Source: Ricinus communis (lineage: Eukaryota; Streptophyta; Magnoliopsida; Malpighiales; Euphorbiaceae). From it: DNA of 64,000 bases. Location of the stretch: assembly GCF_019578655.1 (NCBI RefSeq), contig NC_063263.1, forward strand, positions 26,473,001-26,537,000. Direction: 5' to 3'. The notes beneath the pieces are model-generated. The model had not been told where the DNA came from. It was given only the letters and a program-made list of their open reading frames with translations, and searched no databases. Of the stretch, positions 34,422 through 45,944 are shown piece after piece (the stretch's first letter is position 1; every line of letters begins with the position of its first letter). The position numbers were made by a program, and so were the translations under genes.

Positions 34422-35704
34422 GTTTTAATACAACTTTTCTAAGTAGGGATTCTGATTTTCTTTCTCTTTCTTTTTCTTTTTTGCAATTTCTAAAACTTGA
34501 TTTTAAAAAACTTTTAAGAGATAAAAACAAAGTCATAAGAAACTTAAAAGAAAAATCAGAAGATGGATTGGAAAGATATATATTGCAACCACTTCACTAG
34601 TGCTACCTGATCAGCACAAAAAATATATGTTGCAATTGTAGTCTAAGATGATGGTGAGCCTCTAAATGCAGTCAAAAGGATGATCAAGAGCTACAAGAAA
34701 TTTCTCTATTTTCTCCTGGAAAACAAAAAATGATAATTCAACACACCAAACCCAAATGCAGCCAAGGGCAAAGTGATCAGAGAGAAGCATGCTCATCCAA
34801 AAACCAAAGAAACAAAAGCAACTCAAACCATTAATGATACAAACAATTTATAGCAAATGCTGATTGATACAAAACCCACTTAGTTCTTCTAACTCTGAAA
34901 CTCAACACCAACCTTACTGGAATGAACTATCCAAAATTCAGTGTGAGGTTCCATGAACTATTCAAGCTAACAATTCAAGATTGAAAGACTTTCCTCGCAT
35001 ATTCACAATAATTAATAACTAGTGAACATTGAGACTTCACCCATACATTATATCAAACTGGGAAAAGAAATAATGAGGGAAAATTACAGTAGAGGTAATT
35101 GCAAGTAAATGCACATGTATCAACAATTTCTGGTGCAATGGTTGAAGCAGATAAGCAATAATGTAGCTACAGCAGGGGTAAGAATATCCATTGTTAACCA
35201 ATTCCCAATCTTTTTCTTAATCGAAATGTTGGATCAGCACATAAACCAACCGTCTTATTCTTAACTCGTCTCTATACATGAACATCACATGGTGGCATAA
35301 ATGAAAATTCACATATAAAGGCTATTCATCGATCAAAATAATGTACAATAATTTTAAAATTACAGAGAAAACTTTTAAGACGTAAATAGTAAAGAGAGTG
35401 AAGATAAGTAAACATAAGGTTTTTTCACATGCCACCACATGCAAGCAACATGTCAATCTACTAGGAATAAAGATATAAAAGAAAGAACAGAAAGTGTTAA
35501 AACAAATTACATTTTGTGATATAGTCATCATTCCATTAACTAAGAAACACATAACTGAAAAGATAAACAATTACAATATAAAACAAATCTCTTAATAACT
35601 CTAGTCAACTAAAAATATGAGGTCCAGTTATATGTTTATACATAATATAAAATATGTAACTGCAAAAAAAAAGTGCATGAAGATTGAAAGGGATGCTTTC
35701 TTAC
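34422..35704. other. Probable intron and flank of the FGGY-kinase fragment
   Basis: No exon was recognised here. About 110 bp at 34880-34985 (TTAGTTCTTCTAACTCTGAAAC ... ATTCAAGCTAAC) is closely matched at 44885-44995, beside the other FGGY-kinase fragment in the same orientation, so both are taken as copies of one intron or flank. Confidence 0.5.
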
Positions 35705-35743
35705 TGTGTGACCATGAGCATTGCAATGCTCCATAATATGGCG
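35705..35743 (-). pseudogene. FGGY-family carbohydrate kinase, 3' part of an interrupted exon
   Basis: On the minus strand this reads IMEHCNAHGHT and then a GTAAG donor at 35704-35700. It continues the exon at 38622-38740 once the solo LTR and one TGGCG copy are removed (GIAYGTRH-IMEHCNAHGH). In plant FGGY kinases the same words occur together near the C-terminal third of the protein. Confidence 0.8.
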
Positions 35744-38621
35744 TGTCACGACCCCACCCGTGGGCCCGTGACCGGCACTAGGGAATGGGTAGGCTTAAAG
35801 GCCACCGAAACCCGTAGTAAGCCTGACACTCACTGATTTAAACAACTCTCATCTCAAATTAATATTATTAAAGCCACAATTTATCTTAACAGCTACATTC
35901 TACATAAATACTTCGGTCTGCCAGAAAAACTAGGAGAGACCTGAAACTCAGAAAATTTACAACTGATACATCTACTATTACTACTGCGGAGAATCTAAGA
36001 TTTACCAATTTACATACCAAATCAAATACATCACCCGATGATGAAGGAGTCGGATTCTTGAATAAGAGTCGGCGGGAGAACTAACAAGTCGAATCGAAAA
36101 AATATAAATGGAGACTCGGTCTAGAGTGAGTTAAAATCAAATAATCTAGGGACTATTGCTTCTTCTCAGAAAACATAGATTATTCAAATCAGTATATCAA
36201 ACCATACTATAATCATACCCTACTATTTCCTTCACATAAAATATTAATCATTCGAATCAAAATATCAACCATGCACGTAAATACAATCCATATTATAATC
36301 ATACCACAATAAATTAATAAATAAATAAATAAAAATATATTTTTACTTTTACGGGACGAGTGGCTCGGTAGAACCCTAAACCCCAAAATCTAGTAGCCAT
36401 TCGGCTCTCTTAATCCAATGAGGCTAGCCCGAGAGCAATGCTCGACCAGGGACCTTACCTCCAGTCTGGTCACTTAAATATCCAAATAAGAAATCTAGTA
36501 GCCATTCGGCTCTCTTAATCCAATAAGACTGGCGCCCCGAGAGCAATGCTCGACCAGGGACCTTACCTCCAGTCTGGTCACTTAAGTATCCAAATAAGCC
36601 GGCGCCCCGAGAGCAATGCTCGACTAGGGACCTTACCTCCGGCAATTTACACAAATCAGCCCAGAGAGCCATGCTCGACCAGGGCAAACCCATGAAAATC
36701 TTATTACATTTCCATGATCATTACCGGTGCGCACGCGGTCCTGATGTAACCCATCAGGCGGCATGTTCTACGAAAGCCACATCCCCAAATCGAAATCATC
36801 ACATATAATAAATAACAATTAACATTTAAGAGTAAGACATCAGGCAACTCATGTGGAAAACTGATAATATTTGATATTATCATAACATTACTATAATAAT
36901 ACTTATTTTACCTTTAATAACGAATAATTCAGTGAAACTATTTACGTTGCAAAACTAATAACCATATTAAGCATGAACTTTCAAAATAGCATATTAAAAT
37001 CAAACTTAGCAATAGCGCAATGATTAAATGACTTTAACTCACAGGTTTGGCAACCTCCTAGCTCTGCTCCGGTGCCTCGGTAGGAGCGAGCCGAACGAAC
37101 TGACAATCTAGTCACGGAAAACAATTTATCAAAACGATGAAACAATTACAATAGATCCTAGGTCTAGATTCCTGGGGTAGAATCTCGACTCAGGAACTAC
37201 CGAAAATTCGGCAGAACCTCCCCTACAACACGAACATTACCCCCCGTAAAAACGGGTCCAGGACCTGCCAGAAGAACACTTCAAATATCCAACAATTTAA
37301 ACAACGGGAGTCGGGTCCTCAAACTTCACTATTTCCCGACTCCGCCACACAACACAAAATACGAGGCAAACGGCGGACAATTATTTTTGACTCACAAATA
37401 TCATCAAGTACTCAATATAATCCAATAGACACAATTAAACCAAGAATTTCTAAAATTAACGGGCCAAAGAAAATTACCGAGACGCTCGGTCGACTAGCCT
37501 CCAGCCGCTAGAGTCCGATCGACGATCCGAACACACCATCAGACTCACAACGACGCGCTGATGACGATCCCTGCTTCCGATTTTTCGATCTGACACCCGA
37601 TCATCCGGAGAGATTTACGGACGATCTCGGCCGTCGATTTGCAAACGGAGCCCGATCGCCACAAAATCGGTGCCATCGCGAAGCTTGAGATGAGGAGAGT
37701 CAGGATACGTCCTCTGATCGTCCATCCTCCGCCGGATCTTGCCGGAAAAACTCAAAAACGCCGGCTGCCACCACTTCGCCAGAACTCTCTCCTCCGGCCA
37801 CCAAAGCTGGCCGCGCCAAAGGAAGCTCTCCAAGGGGAGCTGATCGCCACCGAGATCGGCCGGAAGGCCGGAACGGCCGAACGACGCCTTGGGCCGCCAC
37901 ATGTCGCGCGATTCCGCCCTCAACACCGCCCTCGGCTGGCCTCCGGTCCGTCCACCATGGACGCCGACGCCTCTCTCTCTCCTCCCTTTCTTCTTCTTCC
38001 TTCTTTCTTTTCTCTCTCCCCGATTTCCATTCCTTTCAATATCGACATTTGACCCCTGAACTTTTCCTTATTACAATTTGGTCCCTCAACTTCCTTAATT
38101 ACTTACAATTTCATCCATCAAAATCCCAATTTAACCCCCAAACTTTCCTTCAGCCTTTCAATTAAGCCCTTAACTATTTAATTTGGGCCAAATCCAAATT
38201 ATTGAAAATACACAATTACAAAAAATACCCCTGACCGACATATTTATTTACAAAAATACCAAGCTCACAAATTTTCATTAAACCCTCACAAAAATAAAAT
38301 TATACTTTTAATCCTTATTCCAAAATAATCCTCCAATTAAATCCTATACACAATTAAATTAAATAATCAATTTCCAACTCAAAATTTAATACTACTAATC
38401 AATTATAATACCAATTCTCCCAAATTTCTTTTATAAAAACATCCTTTATAATTTCTTCCCAAAAATTTTCAATATATAATTTTACTTATATAAATATGCA
38501 TTTGGAAAAAATTTTGAATAACCAAAATATAATCATTTCAAATTAAACCCAATAATAATGAAGCTAAAATTAACTCAAATAAAAATTCATTATTAAATAT
38601 ATAAAAATTCCGGGTGTTACA
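35744..38621 (+). mobile_element. Solo LTR of the LTR-T family
   Basis: 2878 bp from TGTCACGACCCC to GGGTGTTACA, flanked by a perfect duplication TGGCG (35739-35743 and 38622-38626), with no internal region. It contains about 2.5 units of the 108 bp minisatellite at 36380-36690. It sits inside an exon of the FGGY-kinase pseudogene. Solo LTRs arise by recombination between the two LTRs of a full element. Confidence 0.95.
36380..36690. repeat. Minisatellite within the solo LTR
   Basis: Repeats of GAGAGCAATGCTCGACCAGG followed by GACCTTACCTCCAGTCTGGT and ATCCAAATAAG, with starts near 36430, 36540 and 36609. The last interval is shorter because part of a unit is missing. The open frame at 36424-36693 is an artefact of this repetition. 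Confidence 0.85.
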
Positions 38622-38740
38622 TGGCGTGTACCATATGCAATACCCTGAATGACAACAAGGTATAGAAGAGCCAATTGTCTATCACTTGTGTCAAGGGTCA
38701 TGGCATAAATAATTCCCTTTTTGCTTTTGGATATGCACCA
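38622..38740 (-). pseudogene. FGGY-family carbohydrate kinase, 5' part of an interrupted exon
   Basis: On the minus strand: SKSKKGIIYAMTLDTSDRQLALLYL, then VVIQGIAYGTRH, where the solo LTR enters. This matches the plant FGGY carbohydrate kinase domain proteins (relatives of ribulokinase and xylulokinase), which phosphorylate pentoses or pentuloses with ATP. The upstream border near 38740 is approximate. The exon would be open if the LTR were absent; the later exons are not downstream but appear at 43540-44718. Upstream exons were not found because a dispersed repeat begins near 38900. Confidence 0.82.
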
Positions 38741-38899
38741 GGAGACCTGTAGCATGAAGAATTTAACAGCTCAAAGATGTATAACAAAACTTAGGCACTA
38801 TAATCTGAAAAGCCTTATCATCACTAATCACATACCTGTTTCCATGGAAGTCGGGAAGAACATCTACATCTTATGGAAAGCCCTATCATGTACAGTTTA

Positions 38900-39985
38900 C
38901 TCACAATCACCATACAGTTTACTGTGACATTTCGAGCAAAAACATCATCTATACAGAGAACTTTGATCCATCGAGTCTTGTTTGAACCGTTCAATATACT
39001 TTAGTAATTCTCAGTAAAATATATTTTCGTATACTTTTCATTTTTGCTTTATTTAAAACTTGCAGCATTATGTCCGAGACCGACCGACCGATATGCTACT
39101 CGATGTATTTGACATAAAAATTATATGAAGCATGAGTGAACACGTGCGACTCGATTCATGTGAAGTGTATTGAAAGACCATCGGACACAACGCTCAAGTT
39201 TAAAACTTTGAGAAAATGATAAAACCATTTCGAAAATAGTTTCAATCTTCTTAAAAATGCTTATAATACTTTTTAAAATTATAAGTTCATTTCGATGTAT
39301 TTGACATAAAAATTATATGAAGCATGAGTGAACACGTGCGACTCGATGCATGTGAAGTGTACTGAAAGGCCATCGGACACAACGCTCAAGTATAAAACTT
39401 TGAGAAAATGATAAAACCATTTCGAAACTAGTTTCAATCTTCTTAAAAATGCTTATGATACTTTTTAAAATTCTTTGAACATCTGACTTTCGAGCCCTCT
39501 AGATCTACTAAGAATATGATCCTCCAATGAACTGAGAGGGTCCCCACTTTCGCTATCCAATCAATCAATTTGTATAGTGGCAGTATCTTTTTCTAATGAC
39601 TAATTAACATCATAATAAAGATACAAACACAGACAATCACATCAACATCAATAAACAGCAAGCAACACTAATCAAAATAAAAAGCACGTGTAGACTAATA
39701 TTACTTGTCAAGTATGTGCTTATGTCCGATGATTACCCCATCGTCTAAGAGGTTCTAACTCAATCCCGTTATGAAGTTAAAATCTACTTTTTCACATAAT
39801 GCATGTGCGCATATCATCTTAATCACTAAGTCTCATCAATCTCATTCGCATTTAACCGCATGCTTATTGCAAAAGAGAGGAGAAAATGCATATACATCCA
39901 TATATATGTAATATACTACTCACAGTGCTCCCAAACTAAGCTCCATTCGTCGCACTTAATGACTCCGGATTATCTAATCATAAAT
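38900..39985 (+). repeat. Composite repeat, block A, copy 1
   Basis: Begins around CACAATCACCATACAGTTTACTGTGAC and includes CATTATGTCCGAGACCGACCGACCG, then AACACGTGCGACTCGAT, GAGAGGGTCCCCACTTTCGCT and GATGATTACCCCATCG, ending near GGATTATCTAATCA. Block B follows at once. Other block A copies start near 42445, 45590, 48395 and 61545, and an inverted one lies at 45945-46260. No protein or LTR signature was found, so the class is unknown. Confidence 0.8.
39101..39471 (+). repeat. 192 bp tandem duplication in block A
   Basis: CGATGTATTTGACATAAAAATTATATGAAGCATG begins at 39101 and again at 39293. The two units differ at few positions. The other block A copies have one unit only. Confidence 0.9.
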
Positions 39986-41340
39986 ATACAAATTAGAGTT
40001 TATAAATTTTTTATTTCTAATTAACAATCATCAGACTATATTGCAAATAATTCAATTCAAAAGTCAAACAAAAAAATTAAAATAACCCAACATGACTTTT
40101 GAAAGAACTCCACCATGCAATTTAATAAAATTAAAGATTAGCTACTAACTCTATTATGGAATTATTTAAAGACGAGGTAGAGGTACTAACCTTAGAAATA
40201 GAAATTGAGATAGTGAACAAAATAAGAAAATTAAAAAGTTATATTTAGCTAAAGAATAAAGAACTTAACCTTTCAAGTATCAGCTTCTAACTAATCATCA
40301 GTTCTTCAACTTAACTTGTGCCGACGCAAACCTTATGTTCTTCGAGCTCTAATCTTCAAGCACATACCATTTTTAATAAATTAGAGTTTATAAATTTTCT
40401 ATTTCTAATTAACAATCATCAGACTATATTACAAACAATTCAATTCAAACATCAAACAAAAAAAGTCATTCAAACAAAAAAATTAAAATAACCCAACATG
40501 ACTTTTGAAGTAACTCCACCATGCAACTTAATAAAATTAAAGATTAGCTACTAACCCTATTATGGAATTATTTAGAGATGAGGTAGAGGTACTAACCTTA
40601 GAGAAATTGAGATAATAAACAAAATAAGAAAAATAAAAAGTTATATTTAGCTCAAGAATAAACAACTTAACTTTTCAAGTATCAGCTTCTAACTAATCTT
40701 TAGTTCTTCAACTTAACTTGTGCCGACGCAAACCTTATGTTCTTTGAGCTCCAATCTTCAAGCACATAACATTTTTAACAAATTAGAGTTTATAAATTTT
40801 CTATTTCTAATTAACAATTATCAGACTAAATTACAAACAATTCAATTCAAACATCAAAAAAAAAAATCATTCAAAAAAAATTAAAATAACCCAACATGAT
40901 TTTTGAAGTAACTCCACCATGCAACTTAATAAAATTAAATATTAGCTACTAACCCTATCATGGAATTATTAAAAGATGATGTAGAGGTACTAACCTTACT
41001 TCAAAATGCATGTTGGGTTATTTTAATTTTCTTGTTTGATGTTTGAGTTGAATTGTTTGTAATATAGTCTCATGATTGTTAATTATAAATGGAAAATTAT
41101 TTAGCGATGAGGTAGAGGTACTAACCTTAGAAATAGAAATTAAGATAGTGAACAAAATAAGAAAATTAAAAAATTATATTTAGCTCAAGAATAAACAACT
41201 TAACTTTTCAAGTATGAGCTTCTAACTAATCATCAGTTCTTCAACTTAACTTGTGCCGACGTAAACCTTATGTTCTTCGAGCTCCAATTTTCAAGCACAT
41301 ACCATTTTTAACAAGCTTCAACTTCCAATCCAGTCATAAT
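39986..41340 (+). repeat. Satellite block B, three units plus a scrambled unit
   Basis: Units start with A(C/T)AAATTAGAGTTTATAAATTTT at about 39989, 40377 and 40780 (intervals 388 and 403). Inside the third unit, about 100 bp (40999-41098) is in reverse orientation: ATGTTGGGTTATTTTAATTTTCTTG. The forward text then resumes at the AGATGAGGTAGAGGTACTAACC phrase. Confidence 0.85.
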
Positions 41341-42735
41341 AACCAATGAACAAAAAGTTAGTATCTTAAGCTAGTTTAAACAGTAGCTAGGAGAGCAACT
41401 TAACTCTTCAAGTTTGCAGCTTCTAACTCATGATCAGTTCTTGAACTAAAACTCTAAACAAAGAGCCTCATCACTTGTGCTAACGCAAACCTTATATGCT
41501 TCGAGCTCTAATCTTCAAGCACAGACCATGTTTAACAAGCTTCAACTTACAATCCAGTCATAATAGCAAATTAACAAAAAATTAAGGCTTGAAGCTAGTT
41601 TAAAAAGTGGCTAAGAGACCAAGTGTGTTGGACTTGAACAAAAAAGTCTTTCCTATAAAAATGGAAAGAGTTAATAATTAGAGGAAGATAATGGTGATTA
41701 GTAAAAATTGTAAGAAATATGTAGAGAGAAAGAAAAATTAGGATATAAATGATTACTTCATATATTAAATTTAAAAAATAAAAGGCAAAACTAAATTGTT
41801 ATATTCTAACTTACTCACGCAAGAGTACATGAGTATCTATGCCATATTTCGCTTTTATCCTCCTATTAAATAAAAACTATTATCCTAATAATTGTATAAT
41901 AGAATATATTTTCGATATAGTAAAAGGAAGTGTGTCATCTACATATATTGCCACCTCAAGTAACATCCCAATGTCAATCCATTACTGTTTACTTAGTGCA
42001 TCCATCCTAATTGGAAAACATAAATCCACTAACAACAATTTATTATTAAAAAAAATTAATTCATATAATAACTTCCTCTTCCAAATTTTATTATTATAAG
42101 AAAATATCAATTTAATTCTTAAGTATAAAAGAAATTAAATTTAAAGACTTAACTTATCTAAAATTCTAAAATATTAAAGTATAGCCTACTGCAATTAAAC
42201 TTGAATTATTTAATAATTTTCTCGTAAAACAATCATTTAAAATAACTATCAACAAAATAATCAAAACACTACGAAATTATTAAATGATAAAATTTAAGTT
42301 GTTATAAATTTCTCCTATGAGTACACCCTAGACCCATCAATATCCCTAACACCATGTTATTTAAAATTCTTTGAGAATCCACACACAGTAATTATTATTT
42401 AAGGCCTTCCTCACCAATCACATATGATTCACCGATAAGCAATCATATTATCATGCACTCGCAATCACCATACAGTTTATTGTGACGTCTCGAGTGCCAA
42501 ACATCATCCATATAGAGAACTTTGATCCATCGAGTCTTATTCGAACCGTTCAATATACTTTAATAATTCCCTGTAAAAAATATTTAAGTATACTTTTCAT
42601 TTTCGCTTTGTTTAAAGCCTGCAACATTATATCCGAGACCGACCAACCGATGTGCTACTCGACGTATTTGACATGAAACTTATATGATGCATGAGTGAAC
42701 ACATGAGACTCGATGCATGTGAAGTGTACTGAAAG
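41096..42735 (+). repeat. Left arm of a large inverted repeat
   Basis: It holds the end of a B unit, block C (about 41340-42440) and the start of block A. The reverse complement of 45945-47600 follows it collinearly with many small differences. The open frames 41839-42099 and 42482-42676 have counterparts on the minus strand of the right arm. Confidence 0.85.
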
Positions 42736-43350
42736 ACTATTTGTGAAAATGATAAAACCATTTCGAAAAAAGTTTCAATTTTCTTTAAAATGCTTATAAT
42801 ACTTTTGAAAATTTATAGGTTCATTTCCAAGTCTCGTGGATCATAATTCTCTGAACATCTGACTTTTGAGCCCTCTAGATCCACTAAGAATATGATCCTC
42901 CAGTAAACTGAGAGGGTCCCCACTTTCGCTGTCCAATCAGTCTATTTGGATAGTGGTGGCATTTCTTTCTGACGACTGATTAAAATCATAATAAAGATGC
43001 AAACATAGACAATCACATCAACATCGATAAACACCAAGTAACACTAATCAAAATAACAATAACAAAGTACTTGTAGCCTAATATTACTTGTCAAGCATGC
43101 TCCTATGTCCGATGATTACCCCATTGTCTAGGAGGTTCTAACTCAATCCAGTTATGCAGTTAAAATCTACTTTTTCACATAATGCATGCGCACATATCAT
43201 CTTAATTACTAAGTCTGGTCAATCCCATTCGCATCTAAACGCATGCTTATTGCAAAGGAGAGAGAAGAAAATGCATATACACACATAAATCTATAATATA
43301 CTACTTACAATAAGACGCTTCAAAACTAAGCTCCATCCATCACGCTCAAA
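42445..43350 (+). repeat. Composite repeat, block A, copy 2
   Basis: From CGCAATCACCATACAGTTTATTGTGACG through CGAGACCGACCAACCG, GAGAGGGTCCCCACTTTCGCT and GATTACCCCATTGTC to ACTAAGCTCCATCCATCACGCT. It breaks off near 43350, where FGGY-kinase-derived sequence begins instead of block B. Confidence 0.78.
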
Positions 43351-43539
43351 GTCCTTGAGGCTTTAAGTGTGAAGTCATTCCTACAATGGAATCAATAACA
43401 AGTTGACAAGAAAATAAAAAATCGTTGAGATTTTACCTCGTGAAAATGCCAATCAACTTTACAAAGATTTCTTTTTGAGATTTTATCAAACTCTCACAAT
43501 CCTGCACAAGTTTCCACAAGTCCTGATTAGCAGCATGAA

Positions 43540-43662
43540 CTATTCTAAAGCTTTAGCAATTAATGCACGTTGAGATAGTTGCTACTCATAAATCTCCCGG
43601 AATACTCGGTATTTGGCATCACGATACTGCTTCACCTTTGGGTCTTTTGATGGATGAATGAC
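43540..43662 (-). pseudogene. FGGY-family carbohydrate kinase, last exon with premature stop
   Basis: A TTTTTAG acceptor precedes 43662. The minus strand then reads VIHPSKDPKVKQYRDAKYRVFREIYE and a TAG stop (43582-43584), followed in frame by QLSQRALIAKALE and the original TAG at 43540-43542. Family members have EQQLSQR there, so a Gln codon CAG became TAG. The loss is about 14 residues at the C-terminus. The exon follows 44592-44718 in gene order. Confidence 0.85.
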
Positions 43663-44591
43663 CTAAAAAGAGTCAGGTTAATTACACTAAATCAAATGGA
43701 TATTAATAAAAAAATATATGACGATAGAGCAGAACAGTTTGCATAAGTATTAATCCCAGGTTAGCAGCTACTTATATTGTAGAATATTGGTTTAATGTTT
43801 AATCAAGTGAAGCAAGCTGCATATACCACCCCAATGATCCTCTCAGTTTACAAACTATTTTATATAATAACATACAACTCCCTATTGATTTTGAAATTAA
43901 CGGGAGCCAATCCATGTATCGTTGACAACAAAATAGCAAGTTGTTACTAATTCAAAACATATTGACTAGTAAAGGTAGTTTTGAGTAGAAAAATAAATTA
44001 ATATAGTTTAAGGCTATGCATAAGTGGTTTATAAATGTAATCAAAACTTCAACCAAATAACTAGACCCTGGCAGTGCTAAAGTATGGCATAAGAAACAAA
44101 ATGCAAGTGAAAATTCATTTAGGCAATTTCTGCAACTTCTTCTCTATAATGATACACAGAAACACCAAAACTTTGAAGGAGCAATGAGGTAAAGTCTGCC
44201 ATGTGTTGCCGAATTCTACCATCAACTTCAAGCCTCAATCTTAAGCAAGGGCCTTTAGATTTATTTATTCACAACTGATCTATAAAATTCCTTAGCATAA
44301 TTGCTTTACAGGTTAAAGTTATTAAAGTAATACTTCTTTCAAATTCCTTTTACCTGTTTTTCTCTTTTTTTTTTCTTAGAGAGGTGGAGGAAGGTGGGAG
44401 TAATAGGATGAACTAAGAGAAAATAATGACTAATAGGAATTCCAACAAAAATCTGAATGCACAAAAGAAAAGCTGCATTATGTTTTGCACTCACTTAAAA
44501 CCTCTCCTCTAATCATTTATTGTTTTGTACCTAGTTATATGTCATAAAAGTTATGAATTGAATTGAAAATTCAGAAGCAAGAGCTCATGTC

Positions 44592-44718
44592 CTGACCGAC
44601 TGCATTCAGGGCCCTCATGGCCTCACTGAGACTGGCATATTTTTTTGCGGCAACAGCACCAACCCAATAGCACAGACTCACTTTCTCGTGGTAGTACAAT
44701 AGGGCTGCCTGCACCAAT
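44592..44718 (-). pseudogene. FGGY-family carbohydrate kinase, penultimate exon, deleted and mis-spliced
   Basis: The acceptor TTCAAG is at 44719-44720. The exon reads IGAGSPIVLPRESESVLLG, then loses about 11 bases and continues one frame over as GAVAAKKYASLSEAMRALNAVGQ. The family has LLGAAILGAVAAKKY, so the deletion removes AAIL and shifts the frame. The donor after GGTCAG reads GA (44591-44590) instead of GT. With the premature stop in the last exon, this makes three independent lesions. Confidence 0.85.
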
Positions 44719-45000
44719 CTTGAACAAATAAGCATTAAGTTTGTGAACATGCACAAAACACTAAAAAAAATGATTATTCTCAAAAGTAGTCAGAGCAAGC
44801 TATCATAGACTTACAGTACTGAATTTAGTGCATATTTCTTTAATTTTTATACATGTTGTAAAATAAAAATTTGTCTGCAAACCGAATCCATTTAGTTCTT
44901 CCAACTCTGAAACTCAACACCAACCTTACTGGTATGAGCTATCCAAAATTCAGTTTGAGGTTTCATGAACTATTCAAGCTAACCAAATAAGCAACAAACC
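44719..45000 (-). other. Intron or flank of the FGGY-kinase 3' fragment
   Basis: It contains the 110 bp piece (44885-44995) shared with 34880-34985. Near 45000 the sequence switches abruptly into block B/C repeat text. Confidence 0.55.
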
Positions 45001-45944
45001 TTATATTCTTGGAGCTCCAATCTTCATGCACATACCATTTTTAACAAATTAGAATTTATAAATTTTTTATTTCTAATTAATAATCATCAGACAATATTAC
45101 AAATAATTCAATTCAAACATCAAACAAAAAAAGTCATTCCAGCTTCAATTTCCAATCCAGTCATAATAGCCAATGAACAAAAAGTTAGTATTTTAAGCTA
45201 GTTTAAAAAGTGGCTAGGAGAGCAACTTAACTCTTCAAGTTGACAGCTTCAAACTCATGATCAGTTCTTCAACTAGAACTCTAAACAAAGAGCCTCATCA
45301 CTTGTGCCGATGCAAACCTTATGTGTTTCGAGCTCTAATCTTCACGCACTGACCTTGTCTAACAAGTTTCAACTTATAATCCAGTCATAATAGGCAATGA
45401 ATAAAAAGTTAGTGCTTTAAGCTAGTTTAAAAAGTGGCTAGGAGACCAAGTGAGTTGGACTTGAACAAAAGACTTTCCTACAAACATGCAAAGAGATAAT
45501 AATTAGAGGAAGATAATGGTGATTAGTAAAAATTGTAAGAAATATGTAAAGAGAAAGAAAAATTAGGAATATGATCCTCCAATAAACTATATTTCAGTAT
45601 ACTTTTTATTTTCGCTTTGTTTAAGATTCGCAGCATTATGTCCGAGACTGACTGACCGATATGCTACTCGACGTATTTAACATGAAACTTATATGATGTA
45701 TGAGTGAACACGTGCGACTCGATGCATGTGAAGTGTACTGAAATACCATCGGACACAATGCTCAAGTTTAAAATTTTGCGAATATGATAAAACCATTTCA
45801 AAAATAGTTTCAATCTTCTTTAAAATGCTTATAATACTTTTGAAAATTTATTGGTTCATTTCCAAGTCTCGTGGATTATAATTCTCTGAACATCTGACTT
45901 GCGAGTCCTCTAGATCCACTAAGAATATGATCCTTCAGTAAACA
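45000..45944 (+). repeat. Composite repeat, partial B, C and A
   Basis: A short B piece (45005-45140), block C (about 45145-45590, with AGTGGCTAGGAGAGCAACTTAACTC and AATTAGAGGAAGATAATGGTGATTAG), and a truncated A (45590-45944). The same C-A junction (AAATTAGGAATATGATCCTCCAATAAACTATATTTCAG) recurs at 61520-61555. Confidence 0.78.

Noticed and set aside
36424..36693. A repeat protein of 89 codons
   Set aside because: It is the 108 bp minisatellite read in frame (108 is divisible by 3), inside the solo LTR.
38932..39981. Block A as a pair of LTRs (38932 and 42481) of one 4.4 kb element starting TGTGAC
   Set aside because: Similarity extends at least 20 bases upstream of TGTGAC in both copies, no primer site or polypurine tract lies inside, and the right ends do not match.
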